A stretch of 34,449 nucleotides of DNA from Streptomyces sp. XY006 (GCF_002237655.1 NZ_NOKT01000049.1:1-34449); one strand, 5' to 3'; shown: positions 22,013 through 29,410, counted from the stretch's first letter. Notes: a model not told the origin generated them from the letters alone. Numbers and translations are program-made.

Positions 22013-22798
22013 GTGCGGCCCAGGGACGACCCCCACGGCGCGGCGGGTGGCGACCCGGGCGCACCGGGTCCGGGGGGCGGTGATCTGGACCTGGACGGGG
22101 TCCGGGCGGCCGATGTGATCGCCAGGGGCGTGCGCGGCGCCGAGCCCGGCGAGGTGCCGGGGCGGCTGTGCGAGGTGGCCGTCGAACTGCTGCCGGTGAC
22201 CGGCGCGAGCGTGTCGCTGCGCAGCGAGGGGATGCCCGTACAGCTGAGCGCGAGCAGCCCGCAGGCCGCGCGGCTGGCGCAGATCCAGGCCACCCTGGGG
22301 GACGGCCCCTGCCAGAGCGCGCTGGCGGACGGGGCGCCCGTGCTCGCCTGCGACCTGACGAGCGGCCGGGACGCCGGGCGCTGGCCGGTCTTCGCCCAGC
22401 AGGCCACCGCGGCCGGGGTCCGCGCGGTGTACGCGGTGCCGCTGGGCAGCGACGCGCTGTGCGTCGGCACCCTCGACCTGTACCGCGACACCCCCGGCGG
22501 GCTCACCGACCGCCAGCTGTACGTGGCCCGGCTCGTGGCCGGGGTCATGACCGTCGCGCTGATGGCGCTGCCGCGCGGGGACGAGTCCGGGGCGCAGGAC
22601 GCCGAGCCCTGGCTGAGCGGTCTCGCCTCGGAGCACGACGAGGTCTACCAGGCCGTCGGCATGATCATGGCGCAGCTGGGCGTCGGCACCGACGTCGCGC
22701 TCGCGCGGCTGCGGGCCGACGCCTTCGCCAGCGGACGCACGGCCCTGGACGTGGCCCGCGACGTGATCGCCCACCGCAGACGCTTCGACCAGGACTGA
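22013..22798 (+). CDS. GAF-ANTAR transcription antitermination regulator (second copy)
   Basis: 261 aa from GTG 22013, 8 bases after a perfect AAGGAGG. An earlier GTG at 22007 is too close to that site. A disordered Gly/Pro-rich N-terminus (about 30 aa) leads to a GAF domain (about 45-185: SVSLRSEGMPVQLSASSPQAARLAQIQATLGDGPCQSALADGAPVLACDL). The C-terminal ANTAR helix set follows (HDEVYQAVGMIMAQLGVGTDVALARLRADAFASGRTALDVARDVIA). It shares only the architecture with the protein encoded at 18694-19392, so this is not a recent duplication. Confidence 0.9.
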   Translation: MRPRDDPHGAAGGDPGAPGPGGGDLDLDGVRAADVIARGVRGAEPGEVPGRLCEVAVELLPVTGASVSLRSEGMPVQLSASSPQAARLAQIQATLGDGPCQSALADGAPVLACDLTSGRDAGRWPVFAQQATAAGVRAVYAVPLGSDALCVGTLDLYRDTPGGLTDRQLYVARLVAGVMTVALMALPRGDESGAQDAEPWLSGLASEHDEVYQAVGMIMAQLGVGTDVALARLRADAFASGRTALDVARDVIAHRRRFDQD

Positions 22799-22831
22799 CC
22801 CGGCCGCAGGCCGACCGCCCCGGGCCGGTGG

Positions 22832-23614
22832 TCAGATCTGGGCTCGGCCCCGGCGGGTGAGTTCCGCCAGCCGCTCGGCGCCGAGCCGGACGGTCTCCCG
22901 TGTGACCTCGGCGTCCACCTCGTCGAGTCCCCCGTGTGTGACGACGATCGCCTCCGCGCCGACCCGCACGCCGGCGATGTCCATCGTCAGGTACGTCAGC
23001 TCCCCCTCCTCGGTCTCGCCGGACAGCGTGATCCGCAGGGCTTGGCGGGTGTCCCCGGCCGGCGGCAGCGGCAGGTCACCGACCTGGACGCCCTGGACGC
23101 CGCCGCGGGTCGTGGAGGCGGTGAACTCGCCGCACCGGTCCGGCAGTTCCCGCAGCCAGTCCAGGGTGCGGTCGACGGCGGCCGGGGGATGGGCGGCGAC
23201 CCGGTAGCGCAACTGGGCGTCGGTGTCGGCGGCGTCGAACGCGGCCGTCGCGCCGGGCCCCTCGGGGGCGCCGAACAGCTCCTCCGTGTAGAGCACGTCC
23301 AGCAGCCGCCGGCACTCGGGGTCCTCGGCGGTCGCCTTCAGCAGCCCGTCCCGCCAGGTCCGCGCGCCCCGGGTCGGGCCCCAGGGTTCCCCGAGGTCGG
23401 CCTCGGTGACCAGCGCCGCCTGCGCCTGCGCCTCGGTGAGACCGTCCCCGGGCGCGGCGGGCTGCTCGGCGGCGGGCGAGGCGGGGGAGGCGGACGCCGA
23501 GAACCACTTGGGCCGCGGCTCGTCCTGGAGGGTGCACCCGGCCGTGCCCACCAGGGCGGTCAGGGCCAGCGCGGGGACGAGGAGGGCACGGGTGGTGGCC
23601 GGAGGGTGGGTCAT
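22832..23614 (-). CDS. Secreted lipoprotein, function unknown
   Basis: 260 aa; ATG with AGGAGG 8 bases upstream. The signal peptide ends in the lipobox VGTAGC with Cys27. A Ser/Pro/Ala-rich linker (about 35-60) follows, then a globular part of about 200 residues beginning LTEAQAQAALVTEADLGEPWGP. Two-strand motifs such as LTYLTMDIAGVRVGAEAIVVTHGG resemble the PknH/LprG-like sensor lipoproteins common in Streptomyces. No catalytic motif was seen. It is convergent with the GAF-ANTAR gene and divergent from the threonyl-tRNA synthetase unit. Confidence 0.88.
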   Translation of the reverse strand: MTHPPATTRALLVPALALTALVGTAGCTLQDEPRPKWFSASASPASPAAEQPAAPGDGLTEAQAQAALVTEADLGEPWGPTRGARTWRDGLLKATAEDPECRRLLDVLYTEELFGAPEGPGATAAFDAADTDAQLRYRVAAHPPAAVDRTLDWLRELPDRCGEFTASTTRGGVQGVQVGDLPLPPAGDTRQALRITLSGETEEGELTYLTMDIAGVRVGAEAIVVTHGGLDEVDAEVTRETVRLGAERLAELTRRGRAQI

Positions 23615-23686
23615 CGGAGTGCCTCCTGGTGGGCGGGCCGGGGCTGACCAAGATCGGGGCGATGCTCATACGGCACCACCACGACC

Positions 23687-24007
23687 GCCGGCCCACCAGC
23701 GCGACGGGCCGTCCGGGTGAGCGGGGGCGGACGCGGGGGCGTGTCGCGCGGGTGCGGGGGCCGCGCTGCGGTAGGACGCGCGAGGCAACGCCGTGCCCGG
23801 CGGTCCGGGGCGGGGCCGGACGCCGCCCGAAAGGCCGTCGCCGCGCTGCCGGCCCACCAGCGCGACGGGCCGTCCGGGTGAGCGGGGGCGGACGCGGGGG
23901 CGTGTCGCGCGGGTGCGGGGGCCGCGCTGCGGTAGGACGCGCGAGGCAACGCCCTGCCCGGCGGTCCGGGGCGGGGCCGGACGCCGCCCGAAAAGCCGTC
24001 GCCGCGC
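23687..24007. repeat. 161-bp tandem duplication upstream of the ThrRS leader
   Basis: Two head-to-tail copies (23687-23847 and 23848-24007) start GCCGGCCCACCAGCGCGACG. Visible differences within them are at AACGCC(G/C)TGCCC and CGAAA(G/A)GCCG. The second copy ends within 20 bases of the -10 of the Thr leader. The unit contains no gene that can be supported; frames across it are open only because of composition. Such high identity implies a recent event or active homogenisation. Confidence 0.92.
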
Positions 24008-24022
24008 TTGCGGCGCCCCTGC

Positions 24023-24028
24023 TACGGT
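24023..24028 (+). promoter_or_regulatory. -10 element of the ThrRS attenuator transcript
   Basis: TACGGT is a good Streptomyces -10. Its expected start point, about 7 bases downstream, coincides with the A of the leader-peptide ATG at 24036. No good -35 is visible in the GC-rich sequence before it. Confidence 0.55.
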
Positions 24029-24035
24029 CGCGCCC

Positions 24036-24098
24036 ATGCAGCGCGTCCAGCCGTTCCCGTCCGCCACGACGACGCCGAAGAGTGTCCCGGCGCGCTGA
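24036..24098 (+). CDS. Threonine leader peptide (attenuator control peptide)
   Basis: 20 codons, MQRVQPFPSATTTPKSVPAR then TGA. Three consecutive ACG threonine codons (residues 11-13, 24066-24074) stand ahead of a terminator hairpin and a threonyl-tRNA synthetase gene, the textbook layout of ribosome-mediated attenuation. There is no Shine-Dalgarno site; with TACGGT at 24023 the transcript probably begins at the ATG, so the peptide would be translated leaderless. Ribosome stalling at the Thr codons when charged tRNA(Thr) is scarce would prevent the terminator and raise synthetase expression. A possible antiterminator pairs TCCCGG (24085-24090) with the CCGGGG of the terminator's left arm. Confidence 0.8.
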   Translation: MQRVQPFPSATTTPKSVPAR

Positions 24099-24119
24099 CA
24101 GCTGACGTAGACGTCTTCG

Positions 24120-24147
24120 AGCCCCGGGGCGAGTGCCCCGGGGCTTT
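24120..24147 (+). terminator. Attenuator terminator before ThrRS
   Basis: An 11-bp perfect stem (AGCCCCGGGGC 24120-24130, GCCCCGGGGCT 24135-24145) with loop GAGT, followed by TT then G. It lies 21 bases after the leader-peptide stop and 46 bases before the synthetase start, so it must be bypassed for expression. Confidence 0.85.
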
Positions 24148-24193
24148 GTCGCGCGGTGCTCGTTCCGGGAAGACCGCATCCGGAGGAGCCACG

Positions 24194-25417
24194 ATGCACG
24201 ACCACCGCCGACTCGGCCGTGAACTGGAGCTGTTCGACACCGATCCGCTGATGGGCGCGGGGCTGCCGTACTGGCTGCCCGACGGCGCGATCGTGCGGCA
24301 CACCCTGGAGGAGTACATCCGCGACGCGGAACGGCGGGCCGGCTACCGGCACGTGTACTCGCCCGTCCTCGGCAAACGCGAGCTGTACGAGATCTCCGGT
24401 CACTGGGACCACTACGGCGACGACATGTTCCCGCCGATGGAGCTGGGCGCCGAGCAGGTCCTGCTGCGCCCCAGTCTCTGCCCCCACCACGCGCTGATCT
24501 ACCGCTCCCGCGCCCGCAGCTACCGCGAACTGCCCTACCGGATGGCCGAGTTGGGTGGCATGTACCGCTCGGAGCTGTCCGGGGTGCTCGGCGGGCTGAC
24601 CCGGGTGCGGGCCATCACCCTCAACGACGCGCACATCTTCTGCACCCTGGAGCAGGCCGTGGCGGAGGCCAGGGCCGCGCTGGAGCTGATCGGCCGCGCC
24701 TACGCGGACCTGGGCATCGAGGCGTCCCGCCACCGGCTCTCCCTGCCCGGCGAGGGCGGCAAGTACGTGGCCGACCCGGAGCTGTGGCGGCGGGCCACCG
24801 CGCTGCTCCGGGAGGTCCTGGACGGCTCCGGCGTCCCCTACGAGGCCGCCGAGGGCGAGGCGGCCTTCTACGGCCCCAAGATCGACGTGCAGATCGCCGA
24901 CCCGGCGGGGCGGGAGACCACCCTGTCCACCGTCCAGATCGACTTCCACCAGCCCGAACGCTTCGACCTGCACTACATCGGACCCGACGGCGGCAGGCAC
25001 CGCCCGGTGATGGTGCACCGCAGCGTCATCGGCAGCGTGGAACGCGCGGTCGCCCATCTCCTCGAGACCCATGGCGGCGCGTTCCCGCCCTGGCTGGCCC
25101 CCGTGCAGCTGGCCGTCCTGCCGGTGGGTGACGAGCAGGCCGGACAGGCGCACGCGCTGGCCCGCCGCGCCCGCGAACTGGGCCTGCGCGCCGAGGTCGC
25201 CGACCCGGCCCAGGGCACCCTGGCGGCCCGGGTCCGCGCGACCCGGCTGGTGCCGTACCAGGCGGTGATCGGCGGGCGCGAGGCCGCCGCCGGCCGGGTC
25301 GCGGTACGGCTGCGGGACGGCCGCCGGCCGGATCCGCTGCCCGCGGCGGAGCTGCTGGACCGCATCGGCGCCCGGGTGGCGGCCCGCGGCACCTCCCTGT
25401 GGGAGGAGCCGGCGTAG
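24194..25417 (+). CDS. thrS2: Second threonyl-tRNA synthetase, catalytic and anticodon domains only
   Basis: 407 aa; ATG with GGAGGAG about 6 bases upstream. Full-length bacterial ThrRS has about 640-660 residues. This protein begins directly at the class II catalytic core (LFDTDPLMGAGLPYWLPDGAIVRHTLEEYIRDAE) and so lacks the TGS and N2 editing domains. Motif 2 is visible as YRMAELGGMYRSELSGVLGGLTRVRAITLNDAHIFCT, and motif 3 as VMVHRSVIGSVER. The three zinc ligands that select threonine are retained as Cys96, His147 and His275. A C-terminal anticodon domain (about 300-395) follows. It is likely a Thr-starvation-induced or inhibitor-tolerant back-up enzyme and would be expected to mischarge serine unless edited in trans. 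It is convergent with the sigma gene, 16 bp away. Confidence 0.93.
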   Translation: MHDHRRLGRELELFDTDPLMGAGLPYWLPDGAIVRHTLEEYIRDAERRAGYRHVYSPVLGKRELYEISGHWDHYGDDMFPPMELGAEQVLLRPSLCPHHALIYRSRARSYRELPYRMAELGGMYRSELSGVLGGLTRVRAITLNDAHIFCTLEQAVAEARAALELIGRAYADLGIEASRHRLSLPGEGGKYVADPELWRRATALLREVLDGSGVPYEAAEGEAAFYGPKIDVQIADPAGRETTLSTVQIDFHQPERFDLHYIGPDGGRHRPVMVHRSVIGSVERAVAHLLETHGGAFPPWLAPVQLAVLPVGDEQAGQAHALARRARELGLRAEVADPAQGTLAARVRATRLVPYQAVIGGREAAAGRVAVRLRDGRRPDPLPAAELLDRIGARVAARGTSLWEEPA

Positions 25418-25433
25418 CCGGGGGTCCCGCCGG

Positions 25434-26360
25434 TCACCGGGTCCACGGGCGGAGCTTGTCGGGGTTGAGGACGGCCCAGATGTGCCGGACCCGGCCGTGC
25501 GCGATGTCGAAGGCCAGCACCGACACCGTGACGCCGTCGAGGCGCGCGACCAGTCCGGGGCGGCCGTTGACCGTGCGTTCCAGCAGGGTGACGCCGGGCA
25601 CGGCACGGGCCCGGTCGGCGAGGAAGCGGGCGACGGGCCCGGCACCCACGACCGGGTGCGGGGCGGCCGGGGCGAGTCCGCCGCCGTCGCCGGTCGCCGT
25701 CGCGTCGGGAGCCAGCACCCCGATGAGACCGGCGATGTCCCTGGCCTCCCAGGCCCGTTTGAACGCTCTGACCACCTCGGCCTGTTCGGCCACCGGGGCC
25801 GTCGGGGGCCCGGCCGCGCGGATGCGGCGGCGGGCCGAGGAGGCCAGCCGGCGGCAGGCGGCCGGGGTGCGGCCGACGATCTCGGCCACCTCGGCGAAGG
25901 AGTAGCGGAACACGTCGTGCAGGACGAACGCGACGCGCTCGGCCGGGGTCATCGACTCCAGCACCACGAGGAAGGCCATGTTGACGGACTCGTCGAGGGT
26001 GACCCGGTCGGCGGGGTCGGCCGGCTCCGCCGTACCGTCGTCCCACCGCCCGCCGACCCACTCGCTCCGGCCGGGCAGCGGCTCCGGGATCCATTCCCCC
26101 ACGTACCGCTCCCGCCGGGCCCGGGCCGAGCCGAGCAGGTCGAGGCAGACGCGCCCCGCGACGGTCGTCAGCCAGCCGCCGGGCGAGGCGATCTCCTCCC
26201 GCTGCCGCGGGGAGAGGGCGTACCAGCGGGCGTAGGTCTCCTGCACGACGTCCTCGGCCTCGGCGAGCGAGCCGAGCAGGCGGTAGGCGAGGTTGAGCAG
26301 GTGCCGCCGCTCCCGGGCGAGCACGTCCAGGTCGTCGGCCGGATCGGGCGGTGTGGTCAT
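25434..26360 (-). CDS. ECF41-type (SigJ-like) RNA polymerase sigma factor
   Basis: 308 aa. Region sigma2 lies at about residues 12-80 (LLNLAYRLLGSLAEAEDVVQETYARWYAL) and sigma4 at about 130-182 (PAERVAFVLHDVFRYSFAEVAEIVGRTPAACRRLASSARRRI). A fused SnoaL-like C-terminal domain (about 190-308) follows. The ECF41 hallmarks are present: WIPEP (90-94) in the linker, DGGG (225-228) and NPDKL (299-303). In this group the C-terminal extension takes the place of an anti-sigma factor. ATG with GGGGAG about 10 bases upstream. It is divergent from a YceI gene, with a mirrored pair of promoter-like sequences in between, indicating autoregulation plus control of YceI. Confidence 0.94.
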   Translation of the reverse strand: MTTPPDPADDLDVLARERRHLLNLAYRLLGSLAEAEDVVQETYARWYALSPRQREEIASPGGWLTTVAGRVCLDLLGSARARRERYVGEWIPEPLPGRSEWVGGRWDDGTAEPADPADRVTLDESVNMAFLVVLESMTPAERVAFVLHDVFRYSFAEVAEIVGRTPAACRRLASSARRRIRAAGPPTAPVAEQAEVVRAFKRAWEARDIAGLIGVLAPDATATGDGGGLAPAAPHPVVGAGPVARFLADRARAVPGVTLLERTVNGRPGLVARLDGVTVSVLAFDIAHGRVRHIWAVLNPDKLRPWTR

Positions 26361-26397
26361 GGCGGGATGCTCCCCGGGTCGTGGACGTCCTCACCCC

Positions 26398-26427
26398 TAC
26401 GACGAGACAGCGTCCCGGAATGTGAGG
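26398..26427 (-). promoter_or_regulatory. ECF41-type promoter reading into the sigma factor gene
   Basis: On the minus strand: CCTCACATTCC, five variable bases, GCTGTCTCGTCGTA. TCACA (plus 26421-26425) and CGTC (plus 26401-26404) are separated by 16 bases, matching the -35/-10 pattern known for ECF41 sigma factors (TGTCACA...CGTC). It lies about 40 bases upstream of the sigma factor start. Confidence 0.8.
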
Positions 26428-26439
26428 CCGGCGCACCCG

Positions 26440-26469
26440 CCTCACATTCCGCGCGGCTGTCTCGTCGTA
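26440..26469 (+). promoter_or_regulatory. ECF41-type promoter reading into the YceI gene
   Basis: CCTCACATTCC, five variable bases, GCTGTCTCGTCGTA: the same sequence as the minus-strand promoter at 26398-26427, with 25 of 30 positions identical and only the five central bases different. TCACA (26442-26446) and CGTC (26463-26466) are 16 bases apart. It lies 33 bases before the YceI start. Confidence 0.8.
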
Positions 26470-26502
26470 CCGCTGAGACCCCTTCTCTTCTCGGGAGCGA
26501 GC

Positions 26503-27042
26503 ATGACCACGGCGGCCACACTCGGCGAACTGACCGGCGACTACGTACTCGACACCACCCGCACCCGCATCGGCTTCACCGCCCGGGCGGCACTGGTGTC
26601 CAGGGTCCGGGGACGGTTCGAGGCGTTCGACGGAGCCGCGCGGCTGGACGGCGGCACACCGTCCGGTTCCTCGGTCCGCCTCACCGTGCGGACGGGGAGC
26701 GTCCAGACCCGCAACCGCAAGCGCGACGAGCACCTGCGCGGCGGCGACTTCCTGGACGCGGGCGCCCACCCCGCCCTCACCTTCGTCTCGACCCGGGTGA
26801 AGCAGACCGGCGCGACCGGTTTCGAGGTCACCGGAGACCTGACCGTCCGCGGTGTGACCCGGCCGGTCACCGTGGACTTCACCCTGACCGGCGCCGGCAG
26901 CGACGACTCGGGCGCGTTCCGGGCGAGCTTCCTGGGCAGGACCGTCATCGACCGCGTGGACTGGGGCGTCACCGGCGGTGGTGCCATGATCGGCCGCAGG
27001 GTGACGCTGGAGTTCGACGTCACGGCGGTACGGCGGTCCTGA
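26503..27042 (+). CDS. YceI-family protein (lipocalin-like, isoprenoid-binding fold)
   Basis: 179 aa without signal peptide; ATG with GGGAGCGAG just upstream. Typical YceI sequence throughout: LTGDYVLDTTRTRIGFTARAA, VRGRFEAFDGAARLDGG, RDEHLRGGDFLDAGAHPALTFVSTRVK, FEVTGDLTVRGVTRPVTVDFTL and FLGRTVIDRVDWGV. Family members form an eight-stranded barrel that binds long isoprenoid or fatty-acid-like ligands. The gene lies 33 bases after a promoter identical to that of the ECF41 sigma gene, so it is the probable target of that sigma factor. The role is likely envelope or oxidative stress (inference). Confidence 0.94.
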   Translation: MTTAATLGELTGDYVLDTTRTRIGFTARAALVSRVRGRFEAFDGAARLDGGTPSGSSVRLTVRTGSVQTRNRKRDEHLRGGDFLDAGAHPALTFVSTRVKQTGATGFEVTGDLTVRGVTRPVTVDFTLTGAGSDDSGAFRASFLGRTVIDRVDWGVTGGGAMIGRRVTLEFDVTAVRRS

Positions 27043-27097
27043 CGTCGTAGGGTCGCCGGTACGCGCCCCGCGCGGGGCCGGCGGAAGGAGCCTCGTC

Positions 27098-28077
27098 GTG
27101 ACGGACGGACAGCGCATCCCGGTGATCATCGACTGCGACACCGGTGTCGACGACGCCCTCGCCCTGCTGTTCGCCGTACGGCATCCGGCGCTCGACGTGC
27201 GGGCCATCACCTGCGTGGCCGGGAACACCGACGTCGACGGGGTCGTCCGCAACACCCTGACCGTGCTGGAGCAGGCGGGCGCCCCCGACATCCCCGTCGC
27301 CCGGGGTGCCGAGCGGCCGCTGATCGAGGCGCCCCGCTCCGCCCGGCACGTGCACGGCGGCGACGGCATGGGCGACCTGGGGCTGCCACGACCGGCCCGC
27401 GAGCCCGCCGGCGTGGACGCCGTGACGCTGCTGCGGCGCGAGATCCTCGCCTCTCCGCGCCCGGTGACACTGGTGCCCACCGCGCCGCTCACCAACATCG
27501 CGCTGCTGCTGCGCACCCACCCGGAGGTCGTGCGCAACATCGAGCGGATCGTGTTCATGGGCGGCGCGGCGGCGACCGGGAACGCCACGCCCGTCGCCGA
27601 GTTCAACGTCTGGCACGACCCGGAGGCGGCCGCGATCCTGCTCACGGCCGGAGTGCCGATCACGATGTACGGGCTGGACGTGTTCACGCGGGTCGTCGTC
27701 CCCGCGGAGCAGGTACGGCAGTTGCGCGCGAGCTCCGAGCCGGGGCCCGGCTGGCCGGTGACCTGCTCGCCCACCGCCCGGCGCACCCCGGCAGCCGCCC
27801 CGGCGACCCGGACGAGACGGCCGGCGGTCTCGGTGACGCGGGGGCGCTGTGCGCGGTCGCCGACCCGGAGGGCCTGACGACCCACCGCCTCCCCGTCGAC
27901 GTCTCCCTCGCGCCCGGCCCCACCCGCGGCATGACGATCGTGGACCGCCGCCCCCGCCCGGGCGAGTCCGAACTGCACGAGGGCACGCGCGAACAGGCGC
28001 TGGTGGACGTGGGTCTGGACGTGGACGTGGAGCGCTACGTGAAGCTGTACCTGGCGACCGTCGAGGGGACGCTCTAG
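27098..28077 (+). pseudogene. Nucleoside hydrolase with a one-base frameshift
   Basis: GTG start with AAGGAG 7 bases upstream. The first about 216 residues are a normal inosine-uridine-type nucleoside hydrolase: VIIDCDTGVDDALALL with the calcium-binding Asp residues (12, 14, 18, 19), LTNIALLLRTHPEVV, IVFMGGAAATGNATPVAEFNVWHDPEAA. After QLRASSEP the frame leaves the family and stops at 27877. One extra G in the run GGGG at 27742-27745 would restore E-P-G-A-R-L-A-G-D-L-L and a family-like C-terminus (GDAGALCAVADPEGL ... VERYVKLYLATVEGTL) to TAG 28075-28077, for a 326-aa protein. This is either a real inactivation or a sequencing error in a homopolymer. Confidence 0.88.
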
Positions 28078-28093
28078 CGCCGGACACGGAAAA

Positions 28094-28137
28094 GACGCCC
28101 CCGCGCTGTCGCCGCCGGACGACAGCGCGGGGGCGTC
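28094..28137. terminator. Strong bidirectional terminator between convergent genes
   Basis: An 18-bp perfect stem (GACGCCCCCGCGCTGTCG at 28094-28111, complement at 28120-28137) with an 8-base loop. On the minus strand it is followed by TTTT, making it a canonical terminator for the LAXTG gene. It also ends the nucleoside hydrolase transcript. Confidence 0.92.
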
Positions 28138-28149
28138 ACCGCACGCGGA

Positions 28150-29091
28150 TCAGGCGCCCGGCGCGTTCCGCTTGGCCCTGCGGCGGGTCGTCACGACGAG
28201 GGCCGCGCCGCCCGCGAGCAGCGCCGCCGCGCCGAGGGCGATCGGGCCGGTGTTGCCGTCGGCCCCGGTCTCGGCGAGGTCGCCGCCACCGCCGTTCGGC
28301 TTCGGGGCGGCGGGCGTCGACTCGGAGGCGCTCGGGGTGGGGGTGTCGGTGTCCTCGGACGGCGGGGCGGAGGGCTCCGACGGCTCGGACGGCGACGCCG
28401 GCGGGGTGGTGCCCTCAGCCGGTTCCGACGGGGTCGCGGGCGGCGTGGAGGCGGGCGGCTCCTCCTCCGCGGGCGGCCGCTTCGTGCAGTCCTCGGTGCC
28501 GCCGTTCCAGGCCGCGATCAGCTTGTCCTTGATGACCGGGCGGTCCGGGCCCTTGGGCAGCTCGCCGTGTTCGAAGCCGTCCTTGGCGTCGAGTTCGCCG
28601 TCGAACTTCACAGCGCCCCGGTAGAGGTCGATCTGCGCGAAGCAGCCCTGGTCGGGGATGGCGATGTCGAGCGAGTCGGTGCCGCCGGGCTTGACCGTCA
28701 CGGTGTCGAAGTCGACGAAGACCTGCTCGCCGGAGGTCGCGAAGGTCGGGCCGTGGGCCAGGTAGGAGGCGAGGGAGGCCGTGCAGGTCGAGGCGTCACC
28801 GGCGGTGCGCACCTTGATGTGCACCTTGCCGTCCTCGGTCGGCTTCAGGTTCTGGTCGTCGACCTTGACCGAGTCCTGGAAGACCGTGCCGTCGAGCGAG
28901 AACTGGCAGCGGTCGGTCCCCGTCTCCGTGCCCGCGCCCGTCCCGGGCTTGTAGCTGCCGCCGGACGACCAGCCGTCACCGCCGGGCGTACCGGTGGCGA
29001 ACGCGGTGGTGGCGGAGGCGGCGCACAGGACGAGGGCCGCGGCGCCCGTCCCCAGCAGGCGGCGTGCGGTGACACGTCTCGCTATGGACAT
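28150..29091 (-). CDS. LAXTG-anchored cell-wall surface protein
   Basis: 313 aa from ATG 29091. A signal peptide (MSIARRVTARRLLGTGAAALVLCAASATTAFA) is followed by a globular domain of about 170 residues with four Cys. A Pro/Ser/Thr/Glu-rich wall-spanning stretch (about 205-262) precedes the sorting signal LAETG (272-276), a hydrophobic helix (GPIALGAAALLAGGAALVV) and a basic tail (RRRAKRNAPGA). LAXTG is the motif of Streptomyces class E sortases, as in the long chaplins, so the protein is probably covalently attached to peptidoglycan. The ligand is unknown. It is convergent with the nucleoside hydrolase gene and separated from it by the strong terminator. Confidence 0.92.
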   Translation of the reverse strand: MSIARRVTARRLLGTGAAALVLCAASATTAFATGTPGGDGWSSGGSYKPGTGAGTETGTDRCQFSLDGTVFQDSVKVDDQNLKPTEDGKVHIKVRTAGDASTCTASLASYLAHGPTFATSGEQVFVDFDTVTVKPGGTDSLDIAIPDQGCFAQIDLYRGAVKFDGELDAKDGFEHGELPKGPDRPVIKDKLIAAWNGGTEDCTKRPPAEEEPPASTPPATPSEPAEGTTPPASPSEPSEPSAPPSEDTDTPTPSASESTPAAPKPNGGGGDLAETGADGNTGPIALGAAALLAGGAALVVTTRRRAKRNAPGA

Positions 29092-29410
29092 AGGGGTATC
29101 CCGTTTCTTGGCGTGTGCCGGAACCCGGGTGGCGGCATGCGGGCAGCGCGCGGCGCGCGGCTGCCGGGGCCGCACCGGGGGTGAGTGGTCGGAGAAACAC
29201 TGGGCTCATTGGTCACATGCGCCTCAGTGCGTCCTCATGGTGGCGGCGCCGCAGCACACTGTCAACCTGCGGGAACGCAAAGGAAGTTACCGCTCCATCA
29301 CACTTCCACCACAGTGGGAATGGATCACTCCGACCAACATGATGGTTCCTTTTTCCGGCATTCTGGACAGATTTAATGCTGTCGCCCGTATGCCCTGCAA
29401 AGGAGACCGC
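29092..29410. other. Divergent intergenic region of comparatively low G+C
   Basis: The 319 bp between the LAXTG gene and the glucosidase gene are clearly less GC-rich than the surroundings, especially 29270-29395. No gene could be supported. An imperfect hairpin TTCCAC/GTGGGAA lies near 29307-29325. TTTAAT near 29373 is a possible -10 for the glucosidase gene. The in-frame upstream extension of the glucosidase ORF is disregarded because of the strong ribosome-binding site at 29400. Confidence 0.5.

Noticed and set aside
24036..24193. T-box riboswitch instead of a leader-peptide attenuator
   Set aside because: The space between promoter and terminator is far too short for a T-box, and the run of Thr codons in a small ORF explains the hairpin better.
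23666..25645. Long minus-strand frame over the duplication and ThrRS
   Set aside because: Composition-driven; no recognisable protein, and it conflicts with the supported leader peptide and synthetase.
27849..28532. Separate gene starting at the nucleoside hydrolase break
   Set aside because: The true downstream frame continues the hydrolase family sequence to 28077; this frame is a shadow running through the terminator.
29185..29376. 63-codon ORF upstream of the glucosidase gene
   Set aside because: No ribosome-binding site, codon use unlike the neighbours and no recognisable domain; the region reads as a promoter region.
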